From assembly GCA_963781495.1 (NCBI GenBank), contig CAWAFX010000002.1:744001-808000 (forward strand): 64,000 bases of DNA, written 5' to 3'. Under the pieces are notes generated by a model. The model was not told the DNA's origin. It did not search any database and saw only the letters and a program-made list of their open reading frames with translations. Made by a program: the position numbers and the translations under genes. This DNA is from Mayfieldus sp963781495. GTDB taxonomy: Bacteria; Actinomycetota; Thermoleophilia; Solirubrobacterales; 70-9. Each line of letters opens with the position of its first letter. Position 1 is the stretch's first letter. Positions 18,050 through 26,553 of this stretch are shown here, in pieces.

Positions 18050-18472
18050 GTGGAACAGCGGCTCAGCCTCGTCACCCTCGGGGTCCGCGACCTGGCCCGG
18101 TCGCGCGCCTTCTACGAAGGTCTGGGCTGGACGACCCGCGCCGAACCCGATGACGACGTCGTCTTCTTCCAGGCCGGGGGGATGATCGTCGCCCTCTGGG
18201 ATCGCGAGCGGCTGGCCGCGGACTCAGAGGTCAGCGACAGCGGCGGCTGGGGAGGGGTCACCTTCGCCTACAACACCCGCAGCGACGAGGAAGTCGACGC
18301 GGTGATCGAGGAGGCTCGAAAGGCCGGAGCGACGATCGCGCGCGAGCCGGGCGAGGCATTCTGGGGCGGCCACACGGCGATCTTCATCGACCCCGACGGG
18401 CACCCCTGGGAGGTCGCCCACAACCCGCGCTGGGAAATCGACGACGACGGCAGCGTGAAGCTGCCGGGCTAG
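18050..18472 (+). CDS. VOC-family (glyoxalase/bleomycin resistance-like) protein
   Basis: The protein has 140 residues and one vicinal-oxygen-chelate domain with two beta-alpha-beta-beta-beta halves: VTLGVRDLARSRAFYEGLGW at the start and AIFIDPDGHPWEVAHNP near the end, where the FIDPDGHPWE motif carries the final metal-ligand Glu. The reaction is unknown. GTG start, 8 bases after the TetR gene, so likely in the same message. It converges with cysC with a stop overlap. Confidence 0.85.
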   Translation: MEQRLSLVTLGVRDLARSRAFYEGLGWTTRAEPDDDVVFFQAGGMIVALWDRERLAADSEVSDSGGWGGVTFAYNTRSDEEVDAVIEEARKAGATIAREPGEAFWGGHTAIFIDPDGHPWEVAHNPRWEIDDDGSVKLPG

Positions 18473-19056
18473 ACCGCCGCCAGCTCGCCGGCGGAGGGGA
18501 TGAGCTTCCGCTCTTCGAGGTAGGCGATGATCTGGGCCGCCGACTCCTCCGGCTCCTGCGCCTCGGTGTCGACGATGATCTCGGCGTGCTCGGGGATCTC
18601 GTAGGGGTCGCTGACGCCGGTGAACTCCTTGATCTCGCCGGAGAAGGCCTTCTCGTAGAGCCCCTTGACGTCGCGCTCGGCGCAGGTCTCCACCGAGGCC
18701 TTCACAAAGACCTCGATGAAGCGATCGCCCATCAGCTTGCGGGCCTCGCGGCGGGTCTCTCGGTAGGGGGAGATCGCGGCGGTGATCACCGGCACCCCGT
18801 TGCGCGACAGCAGATCAGCGACGAAGGCGATGCGGCGGATGTTGGTGTCGCGGTCCTCCTTCGAGAACCCGAGTCCCTTGGAGAGGTTCTCGCGCACGAC
18901 GTCGCCGTCGAGGATCTCCAGGCGCTGGCGCCGCTCGCGCAGAACCCCCTCGATCCCCTTCGAGATCGTCGTCTTGCCGGCCCCTGACAGGCCCGTGAAC
19001 CAAAGCGTGAAGCCGTTGTCGGTCGTGCTCGGCACGTAGCTAGTGTCGCCAGCCAT
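18469..19056 (-). CDS. cysC: Adenylylsulfate kinase (APS kinase)
   Basis: It phosphorylates adenosine 5'-phosphosulfate to PAPS with ATP. The protein has 195 residues. The P-loop is GLSGAGKT at residues 22-29, and SFDGDxVR-type residues appear as ILDGDVVRENLSKGLGFS; DRFIEVFVKASVETCAERD and KGLYEKAFSGEIKEFTG are family hallmarks. It follows sat after 6 bases in the same operon. Because the nearby reductase looks like an APS reductase, this PAPS is probably for sulfation rather than reduction. Confidence 0.96.
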   Translation of the reverse strand: MAGDTSYVPSTTDNGFTLWFTGLSGAGKTTISKGIEGVLRERRQRLEILDGDVVRENLSKGLGFSKEDRDTNIRRIAFVADLLSRNGVPVITAAISPYRETRREARKLMGDRFIEVFVKASVETCAERDVKGLYEKAFSGEIKEFTGVSDPYEIPEHAEIIVDTEAQEPEESAAQIIAYLEERKLIPSAGELAAV

Positions 19057-19062
19057 CGGGTC

Positions 19063-20139
19063 TTAGTCCTCCTTGTAAGCGTCGATCAGGATCTCGGCAA
19101 CCTCGTCGCGCGAGAACTCGTGCGGGGGCTTCTCCCCCCGGCTCAGCATCTCCCGCACCTTGGTGCCGGAGAGGAAGAGGTGCGCATCGTCGTCGTGGGG
19201 GCAGGTCTTGCCGGAGGCCATTCCCTCGCACTCGTTGCACCAGAAGGTGTGCTCGAAGAACAGCGGCTCGATGCCGAGCTCCTCGATGTCGATCTCGTCG
19301 AAGATCTTTTGGGCGTCGTAGGTGCCGTAGTAGTCGCCGACCCCGGCATGGTCGCGGCCGACGATGAAGTGGGTGCAGCCGTAGTTGCGGCGGATCAGCG
19401 CGTGCAGCACGGCCTCGCGGGGTCCGGCGTAGTGCATCTTCGACGGGTTGACGCCGAGGATCACCCGGCCCTGCGGGTAGTACTTGTCCATCAGCACCTC
19501 GTAGCAGCGCATCCGCACGTCGGCGGGGATGTCGCCGGCCTTGGTCTTGCCGATCAGCGGGTGGATGAAGAGGCCGTCGCAGGTCTCGAGCGCGGCCTTG
19601 GTCAGGTACTCGTGGGCGCGGTGGATCGGGTTGCGGGTCTGAAAGGCGACGATCCGCTTCCAGCCGCGCTCCTCGAAGGCCTTGCGCGATTCCTCGGGGG
19701 TGAGGTAGCGGCGCTGGAAGGCCTCCTCGTGATCGGGAAGCTCGTCGACCTCGATCGGGCCGGCGACGCAGCGCTCGCCCTCCTCGAAGATCGCAGCGAC
19801 CCCGGGGTGCTCGGTGTCGGTGGTCCTGTAGACCTGCTCGGCCTCGTGGCGGGTGTCGCGCTCGAAGATCTCCTCCACGGTCAGGCGGCCGAGGTGCTTG
19901 CCGTCGTCGGCGCGCAGCTCCACCCGGTCGCCCTCGGAGCAGTCGAGGTCGGTGGCGAGGGTGATCGGGATCGACCAGTAGTCGCCTGAGGCGAGGCGCA
20001 TCTCGTCGCAGACCCGGCGCCAATCCTCCGAGCCCAGGAAGCCGCGCAGCGGCGCGAAGCCGCCATTGGCGATCATCTCGAAGTCGGCGGTGTGGCGCTC
20101 GGAGAGCGTCAGTGACAGTTCGGTGGACGTTTCAGGCAT
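19063..20139 (-). CDS. sat: Sulfate adenylyltransferase (ATP sulfurylase)
   Basis: It makes APS and pyrophosphate from sulfate and ATP, the first step of sulfate use. The protein has 358 residues and is of the stand-alone Sat type without a kinase domain. The active-site motif QTRNPIHRAH lies at 167-176 and the second motif is VGRDHAGVGDYYG. A cysteine/histidine cluster WCNECEGMASGKTCPH near the C-terminus is the zinc-binding type found in bacterial and archaeal Sat. AAGGAG precedes the ATG. It lies between cysH and cysC. Confidence 0.96.
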   Translation of the reverse strand: MPETSTELSLTLSERHTADFEMIANGGFAPLRGFLGSEDWRRVCDEMRLASGDYWSIPITLATDLDCSEGDRVELRADDGKHLGRLTVEEIFERDTRHEAEQVYRTTDTEHPGVAAIFEEGERCVAGPIEVDELPDHEEAFQRRYLTPEESRKAFEERGWKRIVAFQTRNPIHRAHEYLTKAALETCDGLFIHPLIGKTKAGDIPADVRMRCYEVLMDKYYPQGRVILGVNPSKMHYAGPREAVLHALIRRNYGCTHFIVGRDHAGVGDYYGTYDAQKIFDEIDIEELGIEPLFFEHTFWCNECEGMASGKTCPHDDDAHLFLSGTKVREMLSRGEKPPHEFSRDEVAEILIDAYKED

Positions 20140-20169
20140 CGCTTTGCTCCTTCTTCCCCTACCGGCGGC

Positions 20170-20197
20170 GACCGGCCACTAGTTGAGGAAGCCGGTC
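20170..20197. repeat. Short inverted repeat between cysH and sat
   Basis: GACCGGC (20170-20176) pairs with GCCGGTC (20191-20197) across a 14-base loop in the 96-base gap between the cysH stop and the sat start. It could be a weak terminator or a processing stem that separates expression of sir-cysH from sat-cysC. There is no T tract and the stem is short. Confidence 0.3.
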
Positions 20198-20235
20198 AAG
20201 ATAGCGGTTCGGTGGTCGGGCCGGTCGAAGCGGGC

Positions 20236-20955
20236 TCAGTTGATCCCGCACTCGGTCTTCGAGGCGCCGGCCCAGCGCCCCGCCCGCGAATCCTCGCCGG
20301 GCTGAACCGGCTTGGTGCAATGGGTGCAGCCGATCGAAGGATAGTTCTGGTCGTGAAGCGGGTTGTAGGGGACCCGGTTCTCGCGGATATAGCTCCAGAC
20401 GTCCTCCTGTGACCAGTCGGCGATCGGGTTCAGCTTCCAGAGCCCGAAGCGGCGGTCGAAGGCGAACTTGGGCGCCTTGGCGCGGTGCTGGGAGTCCTCG
20501 CGGCGGATCCCCGAGACCCAGGCGTCGACGCCGGACAGCGCGTCGCGCATCGGCTCCACCTTGCGGATCCCGCAGCAGGAGTCGGGGTCGCGCTTCCAGA
20601 GCTCGTCGCCGTACTGGCGCGCCTGCTGATCGAGGCTCAGGTTGTGGTAGCGCTCGAACTCGATCCCGTAGTGCTCGGCGAGCCGGTCCCGGGTCTCGTA
20701 GGTCTCCGGGAACAGCACGTCCGTGTCGAGGTAGAAGAAGCGCGCGTCGGGGGCGATCTTGGTCGCCAGGTCGATCACCACCGAGCTGGTCTTCTGAAAC
20801 GAGCAGGCGATGTAGAGGCTCGGGTGGAAGGTCTCGAAGGCCCACTCGAGCGACTCGCGGGCGCTCTTCGGCTCCAGCTCTGCTGCAACCGCGTCGGCGT
20901 CTATGTCGAAGGCTGTTTGGGGCACGGGATCGGCCAGTGTGGCAAGAGGTTTCAT
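20236..20955 (-). CDS. cysH: Adenylylsulfate (APS) reductase, iron-sulfur type
   Basis: It reduces activated sulfate to sulfite with thioredoxin. The protein has 239 residues from ATG 20953-20955, one base after the sulfite reductase stop; a GTG at 20979 would add 8 residues. CSFQKTSSV is the nucleotide-binding part. The cysteine pattern CCGIRKVEP plus CTHCTKP is the four-cysteine [4Fe-4S] signature of APS-type reductases, and the C-terminal ECGIN holds the catalytic Cys. PAPS-type enzymes lack the cluster cysteines, so APS is the likely substrate. Confidence 0.94.
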   Translation of the reverse strand: MKPLATLADPVPQTAFDIDADAVAAELEPKSARESLEWAFETFHPSLYIACSFQKTSSVVIDLATKIAPDARFFYLDTDVLFPETYETRDRLAEHYGIEFERYHNLSLDQQARQYGDELWKRDPDSCCGIRKVEPMRDALSGVDAWVSGIRREDSQHRAKAPKFAFDRRFGLWKLNPIADWSQEDVWSYIRENRVPYNPLHDQNYPSIGCTHCTKPVQPGEDSRAGRWAGASKTECGIN

Positions 20956-20956
20956 C

Positions 20957-22849
20957 TCAGACTGCGCATTCCCCTTCACCGCGCTCCACCTTGTAAGGCT
21001 CAGAGCGGCTCCAGTCGACGAACTGCAGCATGTTTTCGAGGCTGAATTCGGCCGGCATTGAGAGATCCTTGACCAGCTCCTCGAACTTCTCGGTCCCGAT
21101 CCGCTCGACGAATGCGGTGAAATACTCGCCGTCGTTGCGGTCTGATTCGTAGAAGCGCAGCCAGCGCTCGATCGCGTCGGGGACCCGCTTCGCGGGCAGG
21201 CGCGACTTGAGTCGCTTTCCGAACTTCGCCCCGGCGTGCGACTGGCCTCCGAGGTGGGGGATGTAGGCGGGCATCTGGCGGCCGCCGACCTTCAACGAAG
21301 CGCCGTAGAAGCCGATGTTGCCGATGTGGTGCTGGGCGCAGCCGTTCGGGCAGCCGCTCATCTTGATGTGGACCTGGCGGGTCAGCGGGTCGTCGATTTG
21401 CATCTCCTCGACCCGCTCCTGGATCGCCGTGTTCAGCCCCATCGAGCTGGTGATGCCGAGCTTGCAGCTGTCGGTGCCGGGGCAGCTGACGACGTCGGTG
21501 ATCTCCTGCGCGCCGGCGTCGCCGAGGCCGAGCTCGGAGATCCCCAGCCAGAGGTCGTAGAGCGCCTCGTCGCGGACCCAGCGCAGGACGAAGTTCTGCT
21601 CGACGCTGGTGCGGGCATAGCCGCCGCTGAAATCGCGCATGATCGAGGCCAGCCCGCGCAGCTGCTCGGGCGAGAGGTCGCCCCGGGTCACCTTCACCTC
21701 GACCGCAGAGAAGCCCTGCTGGCGCTGGGGGGTCACGTTGCCGTCGAGAAAGCGCTCGAACTGGGAGCGGTCGCCGTTGGGGCTGGACGGGGACTCGGGC
21801 ACGGCGGGGGCGTTGGCCTGCTCGTCGTCGTCGAAGCGGCCCCGTTCGAGGGCCCCGGGGAAGTCGCGGTCCAGCAGCCAGTCGCCCTCTAGCTCGGCCT
21901 CGATGCGGCGGTTGAACTCCTCGATCCCGATCTTGTCGACCAGAACCTTGATCCGGGCCCGGGCGCGGTTGACGCGCAGCCAGTCCTGGCGGTCGAAGAT
22001 TCGCAGCGCCGCCTCGGAGACCTTCAGGTAGTCGCCGTTCTCGGCCTCGGCGAACTCGGTGATCGTCTCCGCGATCCGCGGCATGATCGAGGTCCCGCCC
22101 CCGACCACGATCTTGAACCCGCGCACGCCGTCGCGGACGCGGGGGATGAAGCCGAGGTCGTGGATCGGGGTGATCGCGCGGTCGGCGTCAGAGGCGGTGA
22201 AGGCGGTTTTCCACTTGCGCGGCATCAGCTGCGTGGTCGGATGGCGGACGAAGTAGCGCACGTAGGCGGCCGCGTAGGGGGTGGGGTCGAAGATCTCGTC
22301 CTCGCAGATCCCGGCGTAGGGGTCGCCGGTGACGTTGCGGACCGTGTTGCCGCAGCCTTCCCGCGACGACAGCCCGGCGTCGCCGAGCTCGCGGATCGCC
22401 TTCGCCGCGTCGGCGAGCGGGACGTGGTGGATCTGGATGTTCTGGCGCGTCGTGATGTGGCCCTTGCGCAGCGGCGCGTAGGCCTCGATCACGTTCGCGA
22501 AGGCCTCCATATGCTCCGGGCTGACGCCGCCGTAGGGCAGCTTGACTCGGATCATCTGCACCCCCGGCTGGCGCTGCCCGTAGACACCCTGCTTGAGGCG
22601 GAAGCCGATGAACTCGTCCTCCGTCAGCTGGCCCTCGAGGAACTTGCCCGCCTCGGTGTCGAAGTCGTCGAACTCGCGCTCGAGGATCGGGATCACGTTG
22701 CCGGGGACGTCGTCGAACGTCTCCGGGTTGGCCAGCGAGCCGACGCGGCCTTTGCCGCGCTGCTCCTTGCCGAGATCCTCGTCCAGTTCGGGCTTTTTCG
22801 CCGGGGCCGAAACCGGTTCCAATGCCAATCCTCTCGCTGTTGCGGGCAC
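20957..22849 (-). CDS. Ferredoxin-type nitrite/sulfite reductase, siroheme protein
   Basis: The protein has about 630 residues and two ferredoxin-like/siroheme halves. The 4Fe-4S/siroheme cysteines are CPGTDSC and SGCPNGC near residues 470-520. Position directly before cysH makes a sulfite reductase (sulfite to sulfide) more likely than a nitrite reductase. A charged, Pro/Ser-rich linker at ~355-375 joins the halves. Start is GTG at 22849 or a nearby TTG with GAGAGGA before it; the first ~25 residues are unlike the conserved core. It follows the rhodanese gene by 56 bases. Confidence 0.92.
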   Translation of the reverse strand: MPATARGLALEPVSAPAKKPELDEDLGKEQRGKGRVGSLANPETFDDVPGNVIPILEREFDDFDTEAGKFLEGQLTEDEFIGFRLKQGVYGQRQPGVQMIRVKLPYGGVSPEHMEAFANVIEAYAPLRKGHITTRQNIQIHHVPLADAAKAIRELGDAGLSSREGCGNTVRNVTGDPYAGICEDEIFDPTPYAAAYVRYFVRHPTTQLMPRKWKTAFTASDADRAITPIHDLGFIPRVRDGVRGFKIVVGGGTSIMPRIAETITEFAEAENGDYLKVSEAALRIFDRQDWLRVNRARARIKVLVDKIGIEEFNRRIEAELEGDWLLDRDFPGALERGRFDDDEQANAPAVPESPSSPNGDRSQFERFLDGNVTPQRQQGFSAVEVKVTRGDLSPEQLRGLASIMRDFSGGYARTSVEQNFVLRWVRDEALYDLWLGISELGLGDAGAQEITDVVSCPGTDSCKLGITSSMGLNTAIQERVEEMQIDDPLTRQVHIKMSGCPNGCAQHHIGNIGFYGASLKVGGRQMPAYIPHLGGQSHAGAKFGKRLKSRLPAKRVPDAIERWLRFYESDRNDGEYFTAFVERIGTEKFEELVKDLSMPAEFSLENMLQFVDWSRSEPYKVERGEGECAV

Positions 22850-22905
22850 GAACGTCGCCTGACTCAGGCACGCGGTCGGGGAATAGTACTAAACCCGACA
22901 GAAAT

Positions 22906-23316
22906 TCAAGTATTTTTGCGGCGGGCCTCGAGAACGGCCGCCGCCAGGCCCGATTCGGCCACGTAGCCGTCCTCGGGATCCAGCGGCCGCCCCCCCTCGG
23001 CCCAGGCCGAAATCCCGCCGGCCAGGGCATGGGCGTCGAAGCCGCCGGCACTGAGACCCTCGGCCGCCAGCTCCGAGCGCGAGCCCGAACGGCAGTAGAG
23101 GACGACCGGGAGCTCGCGGTCCAGGCGCTCGGACTCGGCGGGCAGATCGTTGACCTCGACCCGGCGCGCACCGGGGATGCGGCCGGCCTCCCACTCGTGC
23201 TCGCGGCGCACGTCGATCAAGTCGACCTGGCCCTGCTCGAGCATCTCGGCCAGCCGCTCTGGCGGCAGCTCGCCGCCGTGCTCGGTGCCCTCGGTGTCGA
23301 TCCGCTCCTCTGCCAC
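22906..23316 (-). CDS. Rhodanese-like domain protein
   Basis: The protein has 136 residues and one rhodanese domain. The domain opens with LIDVRREHEWEAGRIPGA and has the active-site loop YCRSGSRSELAAEGL with the persulfide-carrying Cys. The last ~25 residues are a short acidic extension. Such proteins move sulfane sulfur; its place before the sulfite reductase and cysH suggests a part in handling reduced sulfur. GTG start at 23314-23316. The longer open frame up to 23601 is the antisense-type shadow of the dodecin gene. Confidence 0.85.
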   Translation of the reverse strand: MAEERIDTEGTEHGGELPPERLAEMLEQGQVDLIDVRREHEWEAGRIPGARRVEVNDLPAESERLDRELPVVLYCRSGSRSELAAEGLSAGGFDAHALAGGISAWAEGGRPLDPEDGYVAESGLAAAVLEARRKNT

Positions 23317-23348
23317 AGGCAGGGAGCGTAGAGAACTATCTGCGCGAG

Positions 23349-23558
23349 TTAGTCGACCTCGGTTCCCTCGATAAGGAAGGCGACGCGGACGTGGGCTCTG
23401 TACTCGTCCAGGTTCTCGCCGCGGATCCCCGTCGAGACGATGTCGATGGCACGGATGTTTCGCAGCGAGGACTGGGCATGGCTCAGAGCCTGCTTGGCCG
23501 CGTCGTCGGTCGATGTCGAAGAGCTTCCGACCAGCTCGATGATCTTGACTACTGCCAC
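23349..23558 (-). CDS. Dodecin family protein
   Basis: The protein has 69 residues, the usual dodecin size, and begins VVKIIELVGSSSTSTDDAAK, with the helix and SLRNIRAIDIVSTG strands of the fold. Dodecins form hollow dodecamers that bind flavins or, in some bacteria, coenzyme A, and act as a buffer for free cofactor. The gene lies just upstream of the sulfur genes with a 32-base gap to rhodanese. The start ATG is preceded by an AGAGGGGAG-like purine run. Confidence 0.92.
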   Translation of the reverse strand: MAVVKIIELVGSSSTSTDDAAKQALSHAQSSLRNIRAIDIVSTGIRGENLDEYRAHVRVAFLIEGTEVD

Positions 23559-23597
23559 TCGTTCTCCCCTCTCTCTTGGTTCCGCCTTGTTGGCGGC

Positions 23598-24407
23598 TCA
23601 ACCATTTCTATCCCTAATCGGAGGAGGCGGCAAGTCGCCGACCGCGGCGGCGCCGTGCTTCGCCCCTCCACGCAGGCCGTCGCGCCGGTAATCGCCGCGG
23701 CTCAGGGTGTGCTCGAGCCAGACGTAGAGGACGATGAACATGTAGCGGCTGCCCATCTCGCGCAGCGCCAGCTTCGGCGTCCCCGCGGTCCGGTTGCGCC
23801 AGGAAATCGGCACCACCCGGTAACTGTGCCCGCGCACGATCGCCTTCAGCGGCATCTCGACGGTGAGGTTGAAGTGGTTGGAGAGCAGCGGGCTGATCGT
23901 CTCGATGACCTCGCGCCGGTAGGCCTTGAAGGCGTTGGTGGTGTCGTTGTAGCGATGGCGGAAGAGGATGCGGATGAACCAGTTGGCGATGCGGTTCATC
24001 AGCAGCTTCGCGCGCGGATAGTCGTGCACATGGGCGCCGTCGATGAAGCGCGAGCCAAAGGCGCAGTCCCAGCCCTCGGACAGGAGCCGGTGGTAGCGGA
24101 CCAGGTCCTCGGGGTCGTCGGAGGCGTCGGCCATCAGGATCGCCACCGCGTCGCCGGAGAACTCGTCGAGGCCGGCGCGGACCGCGAAGCCGAAGCCGCG
24201 CTCGTAGTGGGAAGGGTGGCAGCGGACGCGGGGATTCGAGGCGCCGATCCGGTCCACCACCTCGCGGGTGGAGTCGCGACTGCCGTCGTCGACCACGATC
24301 ACCTCGTAGTCGATCTCCTCGCGGGCAAGGACGTCGACGACCCCGGCGACCGTGGCCTCGATCGACTCGGCCTCGTCCTGCGCCGGGATCACGACCGAGA
24401 GCTTCAT
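23598..24407 (-). CDS. Family 2 glycosyltransferase (polyprenyl-phosphate sugar synthase-like)
   Basis: The protein has 269 residues from the ATG at 24405-24407, which overlaps the stop of the epimerase gene as ATGA. KLSVVIPAQDEAESI and VVDDGSRDST are the nucleotide-sugar binding GT-A motifs; ILMADASDDPEDL stands in the place of the metal-binding DxD. It resembles dolichol-phosphate mannose synthases without the C-terminal membrane domain. It is the last gene of a five-gene coupled operon that starts at 27423. Confidence 0.88.
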   Translation of the reverse strand: MKLSVVIPAQDEAESIEATVAGVVDVLAREEIDYEVIVVDDGSRDSTREVVDRIGASNPRVRCHPSHYERGFGFAVRAGLDEFSGDAVAILMADASDDPEDLVRYHRLLSEGWDCAFGSRFIDGAHVHDYPRAKLLMNRIANWFIRILFRHRYNDTTNAFKAYRREVIETISPLLSNHFNLTVEMPLKAIVRGHSYRVVPISWRNRTAGTPKLALREMGSRYMFIVLYVWLEHTLSRGDYRRDGLRGGAKHGAAAVGDLPPPPIRDRNG

Positions 24408-25477
24408 GCCGCGGCGCCGGTCCAGCGCTCGACGTTCTGCTCGTACATCTCCTGCAGGATCTCGTCGATTCCGTAGCGCAGCGACCAGTCCGGGTAGTCG
24501 GCCTCGAACAGCGCCAGGTCGGAGATCCACCAGCGGTGGTCGCCGATCCGGTTCTCGTCGCTGAGCTCCCAGTCCAGCTCGCGGCCGGCGATTCGCTGGC
24601 AGGCCTCGATCGCCTCCAGCATCGAGCAGTGCGAGAACCGCCCGCCGCCCATGTTGTAGACCGCCGCCGGCTTGGGGTCGCGCTGGTAGGCGAGAAAGGC
24701 GGCGACGAGGTCGGCGCTGTGGATATTGTCGCGCACCTGCTTGCCGCCGTAGCCGAAGACGGTGTAGTGCTCGCCGGTGACCGTGCACTTCATCAGGTAG
24801 GCGAGGAAGCCGTGTAGCTGGGCGCCGGCGTGCTGGGGGCCGGTCAGACAGCCGCCGCGGAAGCAGACGGTCGGCATCCCGAAGTAGCGGCCGTACTCCT
24901 GGACCAGCAGGTCGGCCGCCGCCTTGGAGACCCCGAACAGCGAATGGGTGGAGCCGTCGATCGACATCGAGGTGTCGATGCCGCTGTAGTAGGGGTGGTC
25001 CTCGGGCAGCTCGAGCCGGGTCTCGAGCTCCAGCAGCGGCAGCCGGTTGGGGGTGTCGCCGTAAACCTTGTTGGTCGAACAGAAGACGAACGGCGCCGCG
25101 GGGCAGTGGGCGCGTGCGGCCTCGAGCAGGTTCAGGGTCCCGTTGGCGTTGATCGCGAAGTCGGTCTGCGGCTCGCGGGCCGCCCAGTCGTGGGAGGGCT
25201 GGGCGGCGGTGTGGATGACCAGCTCCAGCCCGGCGGCGTTGTCGGCGAAGACACGGTCCACGGCCTCGGCGTCGCGGATGTCGACGTCGAGCGAGCGAAA
25301 CCCCTCGTAGCGCTCGACCAGCCCGCGGGTCACGTGCGAGGTCGAGGCCTCGGGGCCGAAGAAGCGCGCCCGCATGTCGTTTTCCAGCCCGACCACGCCC
25401 CAGCCGGCCTCGACCAGGTGACGGACCGACTCGGAGCCGATCAGCCCGCCGGAGCCGGTGACGACCGCGGTCGCCAT
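24404..25477 (-). CDS. NAD-dependent sugar epimerase/dehydratase, CDP-paratose 2-epimerase-like
   Basis: This is an extended SDR of 357 residues. The cofactor site is VVTGSGGLIGSE, the substrate region holds TAAQPSHDWAA and CSTNKVYGD, and the C-terminal half has FGYGGKQVRDNIHSADLV. The QPSHDW and GGKQVRDNIH segments are those of RfbE-type CDP-tyvelose/paratose 2-epimerases. In place of the classic YxxxK, SLFGVSK supplies the Lys. No other dideoxyhexose genes are present, so the sugar is unknown. Coupled to its neighbours on both sides. Confidence 0.85.
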   Translation of the reverse strand: MATAVVTGSGGLIGSESVRHLVEAGWGVVGLENDMRARFFGPEASTSHVTRGLVERYEGFRSLDVDIRDAEAVDRVFADNAAGLELVIHTAAQPSHDWAAREPQTDFAINANGTLNLLEAARAHCPAAPFVFCSTNKVYGDTPNRLPLLELETRLELPEDHPYYSGIDTSMSIDGSTHSLFGVSKAAADLLVQEYGRYFGMPTVCFRGGCLTGPQHAGAQLHGFLAYLMKCTVTGEHYTVFGYGGKQVRDNIHSADLVAAFLAYQRDPKPAAVYNMGGGRFSHCSMLEAIEACQRIAGRELDWELSDENRIGDHRWWISDLALFEADYPDWSLRYGIDEILQEMYEQNVERWTGAAA

Positions 25478-26553
25478 CAGTTGCGCGCCCCCGCGACGCC
25501 GAGCGCCTCCGGCAGCGCGGCCTCGTTGTCGGCGATCCAGGCGTGGATGTCGGCCAGCGTCTGCTCGGCGCTGCGCGAGGGGCGCCAGCCGGTGTGCGCG
25601 TAGAGCCGGGCGCAGTCGGAGACATAGATCGGGACGTCACCCGGGCGCTCGTCGGCGACCGCTTCGATCTCGACCTCGTTGCCGGTCAGTTGGCGGCAGA
25701 TCTCGGTCGTCTCGACCAGCGAGAGGCTGCGCTCCGGGCCGCCGCCGACGTTGACCGTCAGCCCGTCCCAATGCTCCAGCTCGGAGAGCTGGGCGTGGAC
25801 GAGCTCGATCAGGTCGTCGATGTGGATCAGGTCGCGCACCTGCTTGCCGGTGCCCCCGTAGCCGATGTAGCGCAGCGGCTGGCCGAAGTGATGGCTCAGG
25901 AGCCAGTGGGTGAATACCCCCTGATCGACCTTACCCATCTGCCAGGGGCCGGCGATCACGCCGCAGCGGTCGATCGCGCAGCGCAGCCCGAAGCTCTCGC
26001 GGTACTCGTCGATCAGCAGCTCGGCGGCGTACTTGGTGGTCCCGTAGAGGGTGCGGGCGCCGCGCATCCGCATCCGTTCCGAGATCCCGGCCGGCGAGAC
26101 GCCCTCCAGCTCCTGCTCGGGGGCGATCGCGAAGCGGGTCGGCTGCTCCTCGAGGCGGATCGAGCCCAGAGCGGCGAGCGGGTAGACGCGGCTGGTCGAG
26201 AGGAAGACCATCCCGGCGCCGTCGCGGCGCGCCAGCTCGAGGCAGTTGTAGGCGCCCGTCAGGTTGGTCTGGACGAGGTAGGAGGTGTCGCCGGCGGCGC
26301 CGCTCATCACCGATGGCTCGGCCGAGCATTCGACGATCGCGTCGAGACGGGGCAGGCGGCCGAGCTCGTCGGGGTCGCGCACGTCGCCGCGCACGAACTG
26401 GACCCCGGCCGCCGCGAGCCGCGGCAGATTGAGCTCGGAGCCCTGGCGGTGCAGGTTGTCGAAGGCGATCACCTCGCTCTCGCCGCCGGCCAGCGCGATC
26501 GCAAGGTTGGAGCCCACGAACCCGGCTCCGCCGGTGATCAGCAGCCGCTCCAT
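25477..26553 (-). CDS. NAD-dependent sugar epimerase/dehydratase, second RfbE-like member
   Basis: This is an extended SDR of 358 residues with LLITGGAGFVGSN at the N-terminus, ECSAEPSVMSG, and YGTTKYAAELL as the YxxxK active site. GYGGTGKQVRDLIHIDDL is again the RfbE-like C-terminal mark. It is distantly paralogous to the gene that follows; the stop and next start share one base (TGATG), so equal expression is likely. The two may act in sequence on one nucleotide sugar or form a hetero-oligomer. Confidence 0.85.
   Translation of the reverse strand: MERLLITGGAGFVGSNLAIALAGGESEVIAFDNLHRQGSELNLPRLAAAGVQFVRGDVRDPDELGRLPRLDAIVECSAEPSVMSGAAGDTSYLVQTNLTGAYNCLELARRDGAGMVFLSTSRVYPLAALGSIRLEEQPTRFAIAPEQELEGVSPAGISERMRMRGARTLYGTTKYAAELLIDEYRESFGLRCAIDRCGVIAGPWQMGKVDQGVFTHWLLSHHFGQPLRYIGYGGTGKQVRDLIHIDDLIELVHAQLSELEHWDGLTVNVGGGPERSLSLVETTEICRQLTGNEVEIEAVADERPGDVPIYVSDCARLYAHTGWRPSRSAEQTLADIHAWIADNEAALPEALGVAGARN

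Noticed and set aside
23598..26553. A complete CDP-tyvelose or paratose pathway
   Set aside because: Only RfbE-like epimerases are present; cytidylyltransferase, 4,6-dehydratase and C3 deoxygenation genes are missing in the window.
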